Shown: positions 36,901 to 50,033 of the stretch, piece by piece
Numbering within the stretch: the stretch's first letter is position 1
Layout of the letters: each line of letters starts with the position of its first letter
Assembly: GCA_963920665.1 (NCBI GenBank)
Contig: OY987267.1
Coordinates: 4,216,001 to 4,280,000, forward strand
DNA: 64,000 nucleotides
DNA from: Straminergon stramineum
Lineage: Eukaryota > Streptophyta > Bryopsida > Hypnales > Calliergonaceae
Reading direction: 5' to 3'
The notes under the pieces: model-generated
Database searches by the model: none
Seen by the model: only the letters and a program-made list of their open reading frames with translations
Told to the model about the DNA's origin: nothing
Translations under genes and position numbers: made by a program

Positions 36901-38795
36901 AGTTACGATGAATGCTTCCACCCAGTGAGTTCTCTATTGGCAACACTGCTCTGTCAACCAACCAAAGCTCTACGGCCTGGAATCCAAGACTTCAAAAAAA
37001 TTAGTTACCAAGGCTGAAAAGTATCGAGATACTCTGCTTACTGCAAAATATGCTAGCGACTTGCTTCACTACTAAACCAAAGCAAAATAAGCCCATCATT
37101 TGAAACATGCAACAACGAGATCACCAATAGTTCTACAGATGACTACAACTATCCGGATTAAAAGCATAATTTCGAGATCCTAAACACATGTAAGGCTCCA
37201 TCCTCCTAAACCCTAGCAATCTGTTCCACCATGAAGAAGCAAGTCGGAAGGTACACAATACCTGAAACGCAGCTTCAAACTGTTCACAAGGAACAGCCTC
37301 ACATCTAGGGTAAGCCTTGGCAGCAGCTGCTTCACTATACGCTCCAGGAACACCCTGAAGACAAGGCAGTGAATTAACACATAAATTCTACCGTCAAGCC
37401 ATGATGAAAGCAAAGCAAATGTAAGAGTAACTACAAATAGTACCACACAAGAAAGAAAACATTATTAAAAATCAGGTGCTTTACATGAAAGACCCTAGTA
37501 AGTGGCCGTGAGGAGATACCTGATAAGCAACACGTAGATCAGATCCATACCTCGGTGGCAAAGCCAAATCGGTAATGGACAAAGGCTCTGCTAATCCACC
37601 CGTTAGATTGATTAGTTAGATGCTACTAAACTATAATGCTTTTGAATGATTTCCCTAATTTCCCTAATTTCCCTAATAATCCTACAAGCTCGTGACTTAC
37701 AAAGCCATGACATGATTACACAAGAAGAAGAACGCAAGCAGTGTGCATACAACATGAGATTCCAAGATAAAGGTCTACAATTTGATAGCATACTATTAAC
37801 TCCTGAATTGAACATGACGCATGCATCACTGCGCAAGAAAATTCGTTAGGACGACATTTTTCGCTTCCCGCTATTGACAAGACACATTCATCATAGATCA
37901 AGCATTGAAACCTGAAATCAGGAAGCTTGCCGCATTACCTAATACTAAATTCATAATTAACATTCCATGTTGAAAACGTAGTGAAACCTTGGAGTTGGAA
38001 TTCGACAGGAAGTGTGGATCAGGAAGAGTCCACAGAGTACAATTAATCGCTACGACTACCTAAATGCAACACTGACCTAAATGCAACACAGACCTAAATG
38101 CAACACTCCAAAATCTTGCACCATGAGTTCCACATAGATTTTGAGTTAGCAAGCCATCTCAAAATAAGAACTCGTGCCGATTGTAGGTCAGATTTTGTAA
38201 CTCTTAAAACTCTTCCATATTGAATACAAATGATGCATTCTTCCGTGCGTTAGAATCCTCTTTGATCCACTAACAAGAATATTTAATAGTACGTTCCTAT
38301 TTTTAAACAATAAAAACTACGCTCAGCACTTCAAGTGTCGCAATGAGGTGTGATTACCTCAGGGCCTCAACAGAACCTAAACTTCTCTAGATGCAATAGA
38401 AAGAGGTGCACGGATGCAGAAATCAACTGATTGTACGGCTAATCCCTCGAATTTGAAGTCGCTGAACGGTACTTACTAGGAATCTGTAGACTGACTAGCT
38501 GGTTGGTGGGAACCACAGGCGCTTTCGGACCAGCTGCATTATCCCATGCTGGATCGGCCGTATTCTCTTCGACCTCCTGAAGAGAAGAGCCCTCCTGCGC
38601 CGCGAGCACCGCGGGCGGACCTACATGGCGGGCGAACGTGAGAGCGGCCGACGAGAAGTTGAGTCCACGATTCCCGATGCGTTGCGGCCAGCGGGCGCCC
38701 TTGCCATGGCGGAGGTGCGGGAAGTGGAATCGGGAAGCGCCAAATGCAGCAGCTTCTAAGCTTAATGTGTCGCCACACACAAATCCCGTGGACAT
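33936..38795 (-). CDS. ADT: Arogenate/prephenate dehydratase, plastid-targeted
   Basis: Eleven exons on the minus strand, all with GT-AG borders and matching phases: 38795-38477, 37590-37520, 37354-37262, 36976-36776, 36484-36404, 35738-35643, 35194-35117, 34744-34655, 34559-34492, 34314-34233, 34001-33936. They encode 414 residues. The enzyme decarboxylates and dehydrates arogenate (or prephenate) in the last or penultimate step to phenylalanine. Residues 1-100 are a low-acid, Arg/Ser/Ala-rich plastid transit region. Catalytic domain about 125-305: [40 protein letters not shown], and DNVTRF with the conserved TRF. ACT regulatory domain about 314-400 with [13 protein letters not shown] and the phenylalanine-binding IESRP. 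The start is the first in-frame ATG; the frame stays open to a TTG 25 codons upstream. A Stowaway-like MITE sits in intron 5. Substrate preference cannot be read by eye. Confidence 0.94.
35814..36056. mobile_element. Stowaway-like Tc1/mariner MITE in dehydratase intron 5
   Basis: Begins CTCCCTCCGTCCCCAAAAGA and ends TTTTGGGACGGAGGGAG, flanked by TA on both sides (35812-35813, 36057-36058). This is the hallmark of Stowaway MITEs mobilised by mariner-like transposases. The interior contains a roughly 37-bp unit starting ACCGGAAGATCAATTTGCG repeated twice and begun a third time (about 35955-36030). It lies wholly within the 36403-35739 intron, so the protein is not affected. Confidence 0.92.
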
Positions 38796-41333
38796 CCTGG
38801 AGAGCCTGCGCGAGGGTTTGGAGAAGGAGACGAAAAAGACGACGTGAAGAAGGAACGAGGAGGACAGCAATGGTCGTCAAGAACCGGATGGCCCCTAACA
38901 AGAAAACGAAGGCAAGGTGATTGTGAAATTTCAATGATTTCTTTGAGTTTGTTTAGTCTTTTCTCTAAATTGAGTTTTTTGTGATGTTTCAACCATGCAA
39001 CTTTGAGGCACAAAGATGGATCTTAGGTTTATTGGTTGGGGACAATTTTGAGTAGACTACAATTGTTAACCCTTTAAGGTAGGAGGCTCTAAAAGTGAGC
39101 AGGCATTTAGAACCACCTGCATATACCTTACGTTTAGGTCTGATTCAGCATAGTGGTGGTGAAATAATTTACTTTTAGAATTTCGACCATTTGGCAGGCA
39201 AATAAGAATTTTTTGCTTTTTGGCACTTTCTCCTAAATTTGGATTGATTCCTTCTATTCATGTGTAAGTGTGTTCCTTTTTCTAATTTTTCTTAGGAATA
39301 ATTTTTTCAAATTTTTAGAAACAATTGTAAATAATTTATTTTTTTTGACATTTTCCAAATTTTTGAAAGTTAATTACGAAATTAACCTACATATACAATA
39401 GACTTGCGTGAAATGTACATGAGGTGGTCTTTAAATGGACTTCTACAATCATTGAATGGATCAATTAAGAAATTATTATTTATTGCAAGAGCCAATCATT
39501 CTCTTTGCTTTCCCCATTTCTCTCTAGAAGTTGCAAATGAAGGGTTTATGGAAGACCTAGGGTCATAAATAGGGGCCAATGATTTGTCTTGTTTGAAAAT
39601 TCATAAGTAATTTGAAAATGCTTCCAAAAATTTGAAATGATTTGTGTTACAATCAAAATCTATTTCTCTTCATTTGAAAAATAAACTCAAAATAATCTCA
39701 TCAAAGGAATCACATGGAAAAAGGCGGACTAGCCCTTAGATAGTCCATTCATGAGCTTCCTACCTTAGGTATGAGAAGTCCAAATTGGGTTGCAATGTAC
39801 TGTTTTTTGTTAATTTGATAGATAAGGCATACGAAATGACCTATATAGTAGCAACTACAAATAAAAAGTTTATATTCATGTGGATCTTGATTTAATGCCA
39901 CATGGTACACTTCCAATTTAGATCATTATTGTGCCTCCTATATGTCTAGGAAGATGCAAAATGGTCATATATTCTATATGTATGGTGTTGTATTTGAATA
40001 TGATAAGGTTTTATATATCAAAACAACCTCCTATTGAAAGATGGTAGTTGTTGAATTTTCAATCCAATGGTACATATCTTGCCATATTTTAGTGCATACT
40101 TTGTATTCTAAGAGAAATGCATGGTTGTATAGACAATCCTCACCAAAACTTTAAGAGTTAATGGCTTATAAGGATCAACTGCTCAAACTAGCAAACAACA
40201 AACGAATACAAACATGTCCCAAGCACACAAACTCTTACTTTTTCATGCATCAAAGCATTTGTAGATTCTTATGCTTGCAAACAAGTCCCAAGTATACTAA
40301 CTTGGTTTGTCATACATCTAATATAAGTATTTGTGGATTTTAGCTTGTGTCACTTCTCATACATTTGTACAGCGTGGATTTTCGAACTTCTCTTGTTGTA
40401 TACAATAGTCTCATGTGAATAAGTATGTATAACCTTGAAAAGTTACTTTTTCAACTCCAAAATTAACTTATAAAAAATAAGTGAAATAAGTAAGTGACAT
40501 AAAACTCTTTAAAAATCACTACTTAAAATCCAACATTTTGAATATTTTAAAATTTTAAAAATCTTGTAAAAAATTCATGTATTCAATCCATAATCAATTT
40601 TAGAAACAATTAAAAAATTTTGGTTTTCAATTTTATTGAAAATCATTGGTTAGTGTAGTAGTAGATCTAAACAAAACTTAATCTTGTAGTAGATATCTTG
40701 AAATATGAAGAATGCACCTATTGGGCCAGAAATTACATCATTCTTAGTTGACTACCTTGGTGATTATATGTCTCACCTTTTTCAGGATATCTCTACCCCC
40801 TAGAAGATGGAGACTATGATCGTATAGTCAAACCCAAAAGTCCCTCATTATGTATTCTCCATTCTTTCTCTATTTATGAGTGAAATTTTTTGTTTTTATT
40901 TTTTAAAGATGAAATCGCATGTCTTCTATTTGTCATAAAATTTTTAAAATTATTTGTGAAAATTTCAAATTACCATGAATATTTGAAGAAAAACAAAGAA
41001 AATTCATATTAAGTACAAATCATGCTCAAATAATTTGAAAATTTCAAAGTACACTACTAGAAAAGGGGGCCCATTTTAGCATAGATTGAGTTGATCACTC
41101 TTGATTTCAACAATTATTTTTACTAAACTGCCACATTTGTCAATTGTGTTTGGGCAATCAATATTGATTGAGTGAACTACATAGATTTGTTGAAATGTTG
41201 AGTTCTAATCAATATAGATTGCCTAAAATTGTTAATTTCAATTGATCTAAATGTAGAATGACCAAATTCTATAGAATTCATCTAATTTCAAGTTGTTTTT
41301 AGAAAATTTTGGAACTTTTTAGAAATCTTTCAA

Positions 41334-41575
41334 GACTATATTGAAATCTTTTGAATCTTTTAAAAATCTTATAGAATCTTATGGAGAATCTATTGAATTT
41401 CTTTAGACATCTATTGGTATCTATTGGAATCTACAAGAATTTATGAGAATCTATAAGAATCTACTAAAAAATTAGGAATCTCTTAGAATCTTCTAGGAAT
41501 TTCTTAAAATCTTTTAGAAATCTATTAGAAATAATTTAGAAGCTTTTGGAATCTTCCAAAATCTATCAACATTAT
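41334..41575. repeat. GAATCT-rich tract with ~10-base periodicity
   Basis: About 20 variants of AGAATCT(A/T)TT or TGGAATCTA follow each other at roughly helical-turn spacing, with A/T-runs in between. Degenerate minisatellite; expected to be intrinsically curved DNA (inference). Confidence 0.6.
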
Positions 41576-42575
41576 TTAGAATTTTCTAAAGACTATAAAT
41601 TTTGTGTTTGAATTTTCATCAATTGAAATTTTTAATAAGTTTAATTTGAATTTGAATTTGATTTGAATGCCAATGAAATTCAATAACTATAATGCAAATT
41701 GAGAATTTGATCAAAATTTTAATAAAATTCAAGTCTAATTCGAAGTTTGGTTCAAATAACTTAAAGAAAAGTCACACTTTGATTCAACTCTAATAAATTC
41801 AAAACCAATTAGAATTCAAATTTTAAAACATTCTTCATTTAGTTTTCTATGGAGTATAGTTTGATTAGTGAGGATGAGGTGCATTTTAATTAATGCACCC
41901 CTCCTCCATTCACTCAAAAGACCCCATGGAAATTATCGATGTGTTTCAAGAAAAATAAGGGCCCCCATTTAAATTTTTTCTTAAAATATCAATTAATCCA
42001 ACCCCCCCATTTCTGATTAAATTTTACTTTTATTTTCCCACTACCCCCCTCCTATTTCTAATTCTAAGGGAGCTAAGTAGTAGCAAATAATATGGGATAT
42101 GTGAATATATGTATTTTGTATGTTCTCTTGTCCGTATCGGTTTTCCATATTCAGACCTATATTTGTATCCAAAATTTGTATTTCTTGTTTTTCAAGATCA
42201 ATGGTAGATCAAAAGGGGGAGGGGGGATTTTTTCTAAAAATATTTGACGGCTCTCATTTTGGGGGGGAGGGTGGGCAATTAAATTTTCAAGAATGGGAGG
42301 TTAGCATCTTTTGAGTGGATATTTTGATTAGAGTTCAAATTTATAATTCAATTTAATTTTTAGATTATATTTTGAAGTGTAACACAATAAGTATATATAG
42401 TAGTTTTTGACATTTATTAGTTGCTTTCTTTAAAATTTCACTTCTCTAAGAGTAGTTTTGAACCATTTTGATTCTAATTTAGAATTCAAACTATTATACA
42501 ATTCGATTTAGAAAAGTTTTAATTTTGAACTATTCACAATTCGATTCCAAGCTTTGAATTATTCAAACAAGTAAT

Positions 42576-43383
42576 TTAAGCCCTACAATATCAAGGCCAT
42601 TTTTCTATCAAAAAACATTTAAAATTGCTATTTATCTAGCATTCATCCTAAGAAACAAAGTGAATGTTTTTTTTAAAGTTAAACCATAGGATCTTGTACT
42701 TTACTTGTCTTAGATCATGTTGTAAAAATTTCATGAAGTTTGATTGTACAAATTGGAAGAAATTAGCATTCAAAGTTGAAGAAATTTTTTTTTTTGGATG
42801 CTAGTCATCAATTTTAAATGACTTTGACAACCATTTGTGGAAATTTTGTGTACTATAGACTTTGGATTTAAGAAATTTTGCATTGAAGAATTGAATTCAA
42901 AGTCCCAAAAAAATTCCAAAAAAACAAATTTCATTTTCAATCTCTAAAAATTTGTTAAAAAGATGTAGGTTTAAAATTGAACAAAAAATTAAACCATTAA
43001 TAGCTTTGAGATGGAATTGAAATACAAAATTGAAACAATGAGATTATTCTAGCACACTAATTTAGCCTTGCCAAAAATTGAATTTCTTTTTTAAAATTTC
43101 ACTAATAAGTAAACCCTATAAGTTATTTTTTCACCAAGATGCCTATATTGCTCCCAAATTAAGGTTCTTCATAACTTTCTCATCTAGTAGAATGAATTAA
43201 CGCTTCAAATATACATGAAAATATAATTTTAAAAATAAAAACAAATTCTTCTCATAGAAAGATAATAAGATTCTTTGTTTTATGAAAAAATTTAACCAAA
43301 AATTGAGATCAGAGAAACTTATCTAATTTTGTCTTTTTCAAGGGGATAAATGATTAAATGGATAATAGTAGACTAGGGGTTAA
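42576..43383. mobile_element. Degenerate TTAA-family element, ~800 bp
   Basis: Left TTAA-GCCCTACAATATCAAGGCC (42576) and right GACTAGGGG-TTAA (43380-43383). Internal AACCATAGGATCTTG and the GATGGAATTGAAA block match the 10.4-12.1 kb composite and 62.05-62.19 kb. Confidence 0.55.
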
Positions 43384-43749
43384 AATATGAAATTGAAATA
43401 TTGAAATATTCAAAATGTAAGTTTTAAAATATTGAAACTCCTAAATTTGAACTATTCAAACTTCTAAATTTAAAACACTCAAAAATTGAACAATTTAACT
43501 CTAAGTTTTGGCCAAATCACCTTTAAAAAAATGCTCACTAGATTATCCAAACATATTAAATTAAATTGAAAATTTTACTACTAAAACTAGACTTCAATAC
43601 AAATCATTTCCAAGTTTCATGAAAAATGGACTTACTATGAAGGAGATATGGGCCTCCAAAGTTTGTTGACTTTGCAAAATAGAAACAAAAACTAAATAAA
43701 TAGAACTAAGATACCTCTTTTAAACAAGGGACTCCAACCATGGTGCTAT

Positions 43750-43879
43750 CACTAGTAGAAAACTATGTTGCAATGAATAAAATCCAAGTGACATTATTTA
43801 TAAACTGTGTTTTAGTGAACGAAGTTTACAAAAAACATCACTTGCATTTTGTTCACTACAACATAGTTTTCTACTAGTG
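43750..43879. mobile_element. CACTA-type MITE with TAT target duplication
   Basis: CACTAGTAGAAAACTATGTTG-type left end and the reverse complement at right (...ACATAGTTTTCTACTAGTG). TAT lies on both sides (43747-43749, 43880-43882). About 130 bp, hairpin-forming, non-coding. Confidence 0.88.
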
Positions 43880-44364
43880 TATGGTTGGAGACCATTGTTT
43901 ACAACCAATAGGTTCAAGGTTCAATTTTTGCAAAGAAAACTAATATAGCAGACTACTTGTTTTTGGACAATTTTTGTTTGCTACCCAAGAGTTCTCAACC
44001 AACTAAGGAATTCTTTTATTTTTATTTTTGGATTACATATTTTTTTGAGGTTTTCCAAATCAAGTTGTCACAATCAACCTTCTCTAGTAATACAACTATG
44101 CGAAATTTATGATGAAACAAACATGAATTTTTCTAGTAGTGATAGAAGTACATTACAATGTAGAACATTGTAGTGTAAAGAAAATTTCTATGACACTAAA
44201 TTTTTAGAAATATGGTTGTAGATCCTCAACTTCAAACTTCAATAAAAAAATGCTTACCTCAAGAATTTTTTGAAAGTTCCAAGTCCAATAGAAACTACAC
44301 TTCAGAATCTTCATTTTTTAGATTTGCTCAAAAGTAAAGATTACTTTAAATGTCAAAATCAAGT

Positions 44365-44527
44365 TTAACCCTTCAAGGATACTTAGGCCAAAAAATGGTT
44401 GATGGATGACTTCATTATTCATTATAGAAATAAAGAATGCACCTATTGGTTCAATAATTGGGGAGTAGTTTTGGTGATTGCCTTGGTCATAGGGGCCCAC
44501 ATCGTTTAAGGCTCGTTTAAGGGTTAA
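44365..44527. mobile_element. Small TTAA-family element, ~155 bp
   Basis: TTAA-CCCTTCAAGGATACTTAGG at left; CGTTTAAGGG-TTAA at right. The ends resemble those of the 56316-56545 copy. Confidence 0.6.
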
Positions 44528-45028
44528 AGAAAAAAATTGAAAGTATTGAAATACACTAGATAGAGTACCATTTTTTTGATAAAATATCATGAATATTCAA
44601 TAAATAAATAAAACTAAAATGTCTTGAACTTAAGTCAATCATGTGAATGTAAATATAGCATTGAAGAAGTTGCTCAAAAAAAAATTAGATGAAAATCATC
44701 TTGATTCTTCAATATAATTATGCAAAGACTATTTGACCATCCAAAAGACAAAAAGCTAGTGTTCAAGAATTTTTTGTAGTTTTACGAGCTAATTTCCTCC
44801 AAATCTCAAATTCAACAGATTGAGCAAGGAGTGACAATAGAATGAGATTACTTTCAATACATCGCTATAATGCTTTCTTCGGACAATGTGTGAGATCAAA
44901 CTTAGTGCAAGCTGTAGAAGTTGGCTTTGAAGGCAAAATTCTAAAAACTTAACGGCATATATAAAGTAGATTTTTTTAGTATTATAGAGCTACACAAAAC
45001 TTGATCCATTTGGCTTCATGTTTGCCAC

Positions 45029-45180
45029 TACAGGGTTGTCCTCTAGGGATCCTATTCAATAGTGTTGGATACAAGGCAATATCTAAATAAGAATTTCAAC
45101 TATTCACAATAAATTGACGTTTGATTTCGTCACAATAGAATTGAAGAATGGTGTTGTTTGTATTAGTACAATTAATGTAT
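45029..45180 (+). repeat. Direct repeat, left copy
   Basis: Matches 48208-48350 in the same orientation: GGTTGTCCTCTAGG(G/A)ATCC, TATTCAATAGT(G/A)TTGGAT, ATCTAAATAAGAATTTCAAC, TATTCACAATAAA, AATGGTGTTGTT. The pair brackets the GACAAATTGTC-motif block. They could be degenerate long terminal repeats or independent insertions. Confidence 0.75.
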
Positions 45181-45676
45181 GCAGTTATAATCCCATTTAG
45201 CTTCATGTTTGCCACTCCTGGGGAGATCACTTAGTGTATCCATAACAAACTATGTGCATTCAAGTGATTTTTTGGCCCCCTATTTACTTTTTAGTAAACT
45301 ATAATTTCAATTTATAATTTTGAGCTTTGTTTAATAATGACTATAGGTTTCTGTTGCCAAAAATTACCAACTCAAATAACATATGAAATTATTCCTAGAA
45401 TGGTGTAGTCTAGATTTTGCTACTTCTGCAAAAACCCAGAGAACTAGTATAGGGGTTCAAAATCCAAGGGAATGATCAAGTAGTCTAACGTCTTGTGACT
45501 AGAGTCACTTGTTTTTAAGATTAAAATGGGATTTACTACAAGATTTCACAACCAACAAGGAAATAAGCATTCACTCTTAAACCCATGAGTGTAATTTGGT
45601 GGCCAGTCCATTAAATAATGCTATGGACGCGTGAAATGCAGTCCTAGCCCTACCTAGTATTCTAGGGGAGTTTTTC

Positions 45677-47775
45677 AACAATTTGTCAGGTTTGACCACA
45701 ATTTGTCATGCGCATGATCTAAACTAGACGAATGTAGATATAACATTCACTTAATATATTTATATATATGTTTGTACACATGTTCCTTAATTACTGGTGA
45801 TTTGCGTTACCAAGACAATTTGTCCAGTCACTATTTAGCTAGCCTGATTACTAATTTAGATGAGTAGAAATTTGTCCCAGTCCTACAACAATTTGTCCCT
45901 ATCTAATGCAGGGCATGATTGCAATGCATTCACCAAGCTTAAGTTACTCTGCACATTCACAAACAATTTGTCAAAGTACACAATTCACCTTTGATTCAAA
46001 AATCAAACCAAGGCTCGTAGTCTCTCACTAACCTGACCAATTCAATTAAGTCTCAAACTAATTGTCTTATCCACAATGAAATCACCTCATTTGATTAATT
46101 CTCACAACTTGCAAAGTAAACTTTTAATTCGTTTGCTATTATTACTTGTTCCGCACATTCACTGTGCTAATTGGTAAGACAATTAGTCCTACTCAATCTT
46201 CACAAAAGCAGGGCACTCTTACATCCCATTCACACATTGCTTATGAACTAATCACTAGTTCACGTTAATTCTTAAAAATCAACCCTTTGACAGTTTGTAT
46301 AGTTACTCAAAAATTATTGATTGGAGATCAAAAGACAATTTATTAAATTTCCAATTAGTAAATAATTCTTTCACAAACTTAATAATCATTTATAAAAATT
46401 ATTTGATAACCTCATTCTATGTAGGATCAAATGATTCAATTCTTACACATAACAATGACAAACATACATAATTCCAATTCACAATTCAATTTAATTCACA
46501 AAAAAACAATCAATTCGTCTGCATCCAGATTGCTCTTCCCTATCTAACTCAATTTCACAGCATTCACTGCTCAATATACATGTGAAACCAGACAATTAGT
46601 CTAACTTAAAATACACATCATATTATACAATTTGTTCAATTGTTCTCAACATTTAACAATTTCCAATTTAATTAACATCATCACTAAATCATATTAATAA
46701 CAACGACTAATTGTTTACAATATAATTTAGACGAACCTAATCACTGGTCCATAATTCCTCTTGACAATTTGTCAAGCTAACTGATTCAATCACTAGATCA
46801 ACCTCACACTCACACATACACAAAACTAATACAAAGCAAATTGTTTTCTCACAATTGAATCACTAAGTGGCTAGCCCAATCACTGGTACACAACCCACAT
46901 AAATCAAATTGATGAAAACAAACTACTGGTCTAATTAATCACTGGATCCAATACAAAGTAAGACAATTTGTCCTACCTCTTATATAAACAAGGATTACAA
47001 ATAAGACAATTTGTTGAAAATCAACTTACCAAATATGGATTAATTTTTAACCAGTTCTTCACAGCTTGGCTCCACGTTCGCCTTCCTTAGTCAATTCATT
47101 CCTTTCATTTCTTTAACTCTTCAGTTGACAATTTGTCTCCAAGCCAATGTCACAATTCACGCTTGAAAGACACTTAACAATTACAATTCACACACATACA
47201 ATACATACATTCATACATAACAATTGGTCATAGGAAAATTTCACTTCACAACTTACTGCAAACATCTAATAACTTCCCACTTAATTCAACAATTTGTTAC
47301 AGACACACACACAGACAAAAGATTACACAATCCAATCATTAGATTAATCCCACAAAGTCAAGCATAAAGAATTAGACCAACCCAATCATTGGGGTAAAAC
47401 ACAAGCAATTGATCCAATCACTGGATCACAACACTACACCACAGCACTACGGTGCTGGACAATTAGTTCAAAAAGACGAATTGTTATTACAATATTCAAA
47501 AAGTTTACAGTATATCAAAAACTTGACAGCTATAGACACAAGATAGCTTAATTCGAAGTGGGGAAAAGAAGGAAAGAATGACCAATTGTCTATCTTAAGC
47601 CACTGAAAAGGTGCAATACCTGAATACCAACCGATGCTAAGACAAATTGTCACTCTTCCAATCCAGCCAAACTACCTCTTTTGGAATCCTTCGTCTAATT
47701 GTTCATTCCTTTTCTATTCATTCCTAAAGACAAGTAGTAAAAGGCCGCATTTTTACATTACTAAGACAATTAGTT
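45677..47775. repeat. Dispersed array of the palindrome GACAAATTGTC
   Basis: About 20 exact or one/two-base variants of GACAATTTGTC(C) occur in 2.1 kb. Examples: 45679, 45699, 45814, 45889, 45963, 46177, 46591, 46763, 46962, 47004, 47128, 47290, 47459, 47581, 47640 and 47762. Interleaved with them are CCAATCACTGG(A/T)(C/T)-type words (for example near 46738, 46787, 46877, 46939, 47333, 47388 and 47414). Spacing is irregular, so this is not a simple tandem repeat. The plus strand is A/C-rich and G-poor. No coding frame. Possibly a protein-binding-site array such as the subterminal region of a large DNA transposon. Confidence 0.65.
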
Positions 47776-48207
47776 AAAAGAACAAAATTTTACTGCACTA
47801 CAAATGGGTTGAAAATTGAATTGAAATGGTATGTTTTTCAACTCAAATATTTATAGAGAACTCATTTAGATGACCATTGCATCAATATTCAAGGAAAATG
47901 AACTTTCAAAAGAGAGTTATTTTTCACAATTTTTGTTCATTTTTAGACAAGGTTTTCTTATATAATGTAAGGAGTGTGAAAGTTATTTTCAGCTCTATAG
48001 TGTATCTCTTTACCTCAAAAATTTGTAACTAATTATAATTAAAAAAATATATCAATAATTCAAAACATAAACTTTCAAAGTAGAAAAATCTATTCATATT
48101 TTTTTCTTTTCCTTTTATTTCAATTTTAGGATATAATATAGGGGGTCTAAAATCTTAATACATGTAATTTCTAATGGACACTATGAGTGATATCTCAAAG
48201 CTGCCAC

Positions 48208-48350
48208 TATAAGGTTGTCCTCTAGGAATCCTATTCAATAGTATTGGATATCGGACATGTATCTAAATAAGAATTTCAACTATTCACAATAAAATTGATG
48301 ATCAATTTTGTTACATTAGAATTGAACAATGGTGTTGTTCATATTAATTA
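48208..48350 (+). repeat. Direct repeat, right copy
   Basis: Second copy of the 45029-45180 repeat, about 3.2 kb away in the same orientation and clearly diverged. Confidence 0.75.
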
Positions 48351-50033
48351 GGTAGAAACATCCAAAAGTGTCCTTAATCCCATTAATGTATAGTAGAGTT
48401 CTCTGGAAATGTCCCTAGGCTTTCATTGACGTGCCTTTGTAAAATGTCATTAAATTGTCCCTTTACAAGCTACGGATTTAGTTGATTGTTGAAATTGTCA
48501 AGTTTCAAATTCAAGTCTACTTATGTGACACATTTAGTGGTATAGGGAGTTGCGACTTTGAAAATTGCTAGACAATACATGCCATATCCGGAGATTATAA
48601 TTTTTTCTGAAAATTCATGATTTTCAATTGCTAATATTATGATAACATTTTTCTAGTAGAAGGTGCCTCCAACTATGCTGAATTGCTTACATTGACATTT
48701 TTGGGTGCTTCCACTTTACAATCAATGTACGTAGTTACAATGTAACAAATAGGCGCACCCTTAGATTAGGGTAATTTTCCCACTTCTTGGACTAATCAAT
48801 GATTATATTTAAATTAGTACCTTCTTGTATCTGGATTCATTATTATTAATATGCATTCTTCTTAATCTTCACACACAAGGTTACTAGATCATACTATTAA
48901 GTACAAAATTTGATATGGATAATTGCAAGCATAAACTTTGATCCATACACATATTCGGCAAGGAGGAGGTTTGCTAAGAGGCAAAGAAGTTTCAAACAAA
49001 AATCATGGTGTCAAAACTTTTGGCGTTAACACCATTATTTTTATTTTTACTTGGGATAGGATTTAAGAAAATTTGTGTAAGTTCATGATCCTCCAAAAGC
49101 TCCAGAAGATTTGGTAGGACTCAGGGATGGCATCTTTGTATGGACTTCCTAGGTTGTCCATTTCACAAGCTGCATTTAATAAATGCTACTACAAATTCAT
49201 CTCCCTCTAGATTCCCATGACACCATCCATTCGCCGACGGAAATAAATGTCACCTCCCAAAATTTAATTTCAACAAAAAGTCTTCCAAATCTTGGTTATA
49301 TTGCCCAAAATTTGTACACTAGGTTTAGAGAGTAGGAGGATATAGTAGTGGTGTAAAGTAGGCCCGTAGGTTTAGGACAAGGTACATCGGAGTGGGGGTG
49401 AGCACTATGTTGCATCGTACAAGGAAAAACAATAAATGGAGCATTCAATATGTGCAATAGCCACCCCACACAACAAAAAGAAAGCTTGCTTGCCTACATC
49501 GACTACAAATTGCGGAGTCACATCATGGCTACATGTATAGGGTTGAATAATTACAGTCTTGCGCTAAGGATTGCAGCAATTTGATCAACAAGGAATTCAT
49601 GTGCAGACTCCACTTCTTCTAGCTATGGCAAGTTCTCCAAGTGGGGGAACTTCCCAAAATTACATGCCATAATAATTGTCAATGGTACTTTGACTATTAT
49701 TATCTTCCGATGCAGATGGTGGAAACTACCCAAATTTTTTCCATAGATGTAGCCTCTAACCCTGAAGCAATTTCAACTATCAATTTTTTTAGATTCCATT
49801 TTTGCCCTTTTGGTGTCAAACTCTCTGGACCAAGTTCCACACTAGCCAGAATTCGGGCAATCATAGTGGGTGCTTAGGGATTAACACCAAAAAGAACTTT
49901 GTCGCCTAAAGCTACCGCCTGCACCTCCACATTCGAGTTTATTGTAGCAACAAAAGATTTCGGCATTGAACCTTCCAAAAGTCCATCACAGTTGTTAGAT
50001 AACACGATTTTGGTTGTGCACATAGGCATCACC

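Larger units (their letters stand above)
41052..44141. mobile_element. Possible CACTA-ended element, 3.1 kb, with nested insertions
   Basis: CACTACTAGAAAAGGGGGCC at 41052 is the standard terminus of many plant CACTA elements, and TTTTTCTAGTAGTG ends at 44141. Flanking triplets are GTA and ATA, not identical, and the ends could belong to two different elements. No transposase remains between them. Confidence 0.35.
38796..50033. other. Long gene-poor stretch, mostly repeats
   Basis: 38796-39050 is the dehydratase 5' flank. Beyond it, apart from 49881-50033 (aminotransferase fragment), no gene is supported over about 11 kb. Recognised contents are a possible CACTA-ended span (41052-44141), a GAATCT-periodic tract (41334-41575), TTAA elements (42576-43383, 44365-44527), a CACTA hairpin (43750-43879), direct repeats (45029-45180, 48208-48350) and a palindromic-motif array (45677-47775). 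A right-type TTAA-family end, GTGGGTGCTTAGGGA-TTAA, closes at 49881-49884 with no left end found. Confidence 0.55.

Noticed and set aside
38439..38870. Longer N-terminus for the dehydratase from a TTG at 38870
   Set aside because: No ATG upstream of 38795 in frame; MSTGF... is a sufficient plastid transit start.
45677..47775. CRISPR-like array
   Set aside because: Repeats are 11 bp, irregularly spaced and in a plant nuclear context; neither repeat length nor spacers fit.
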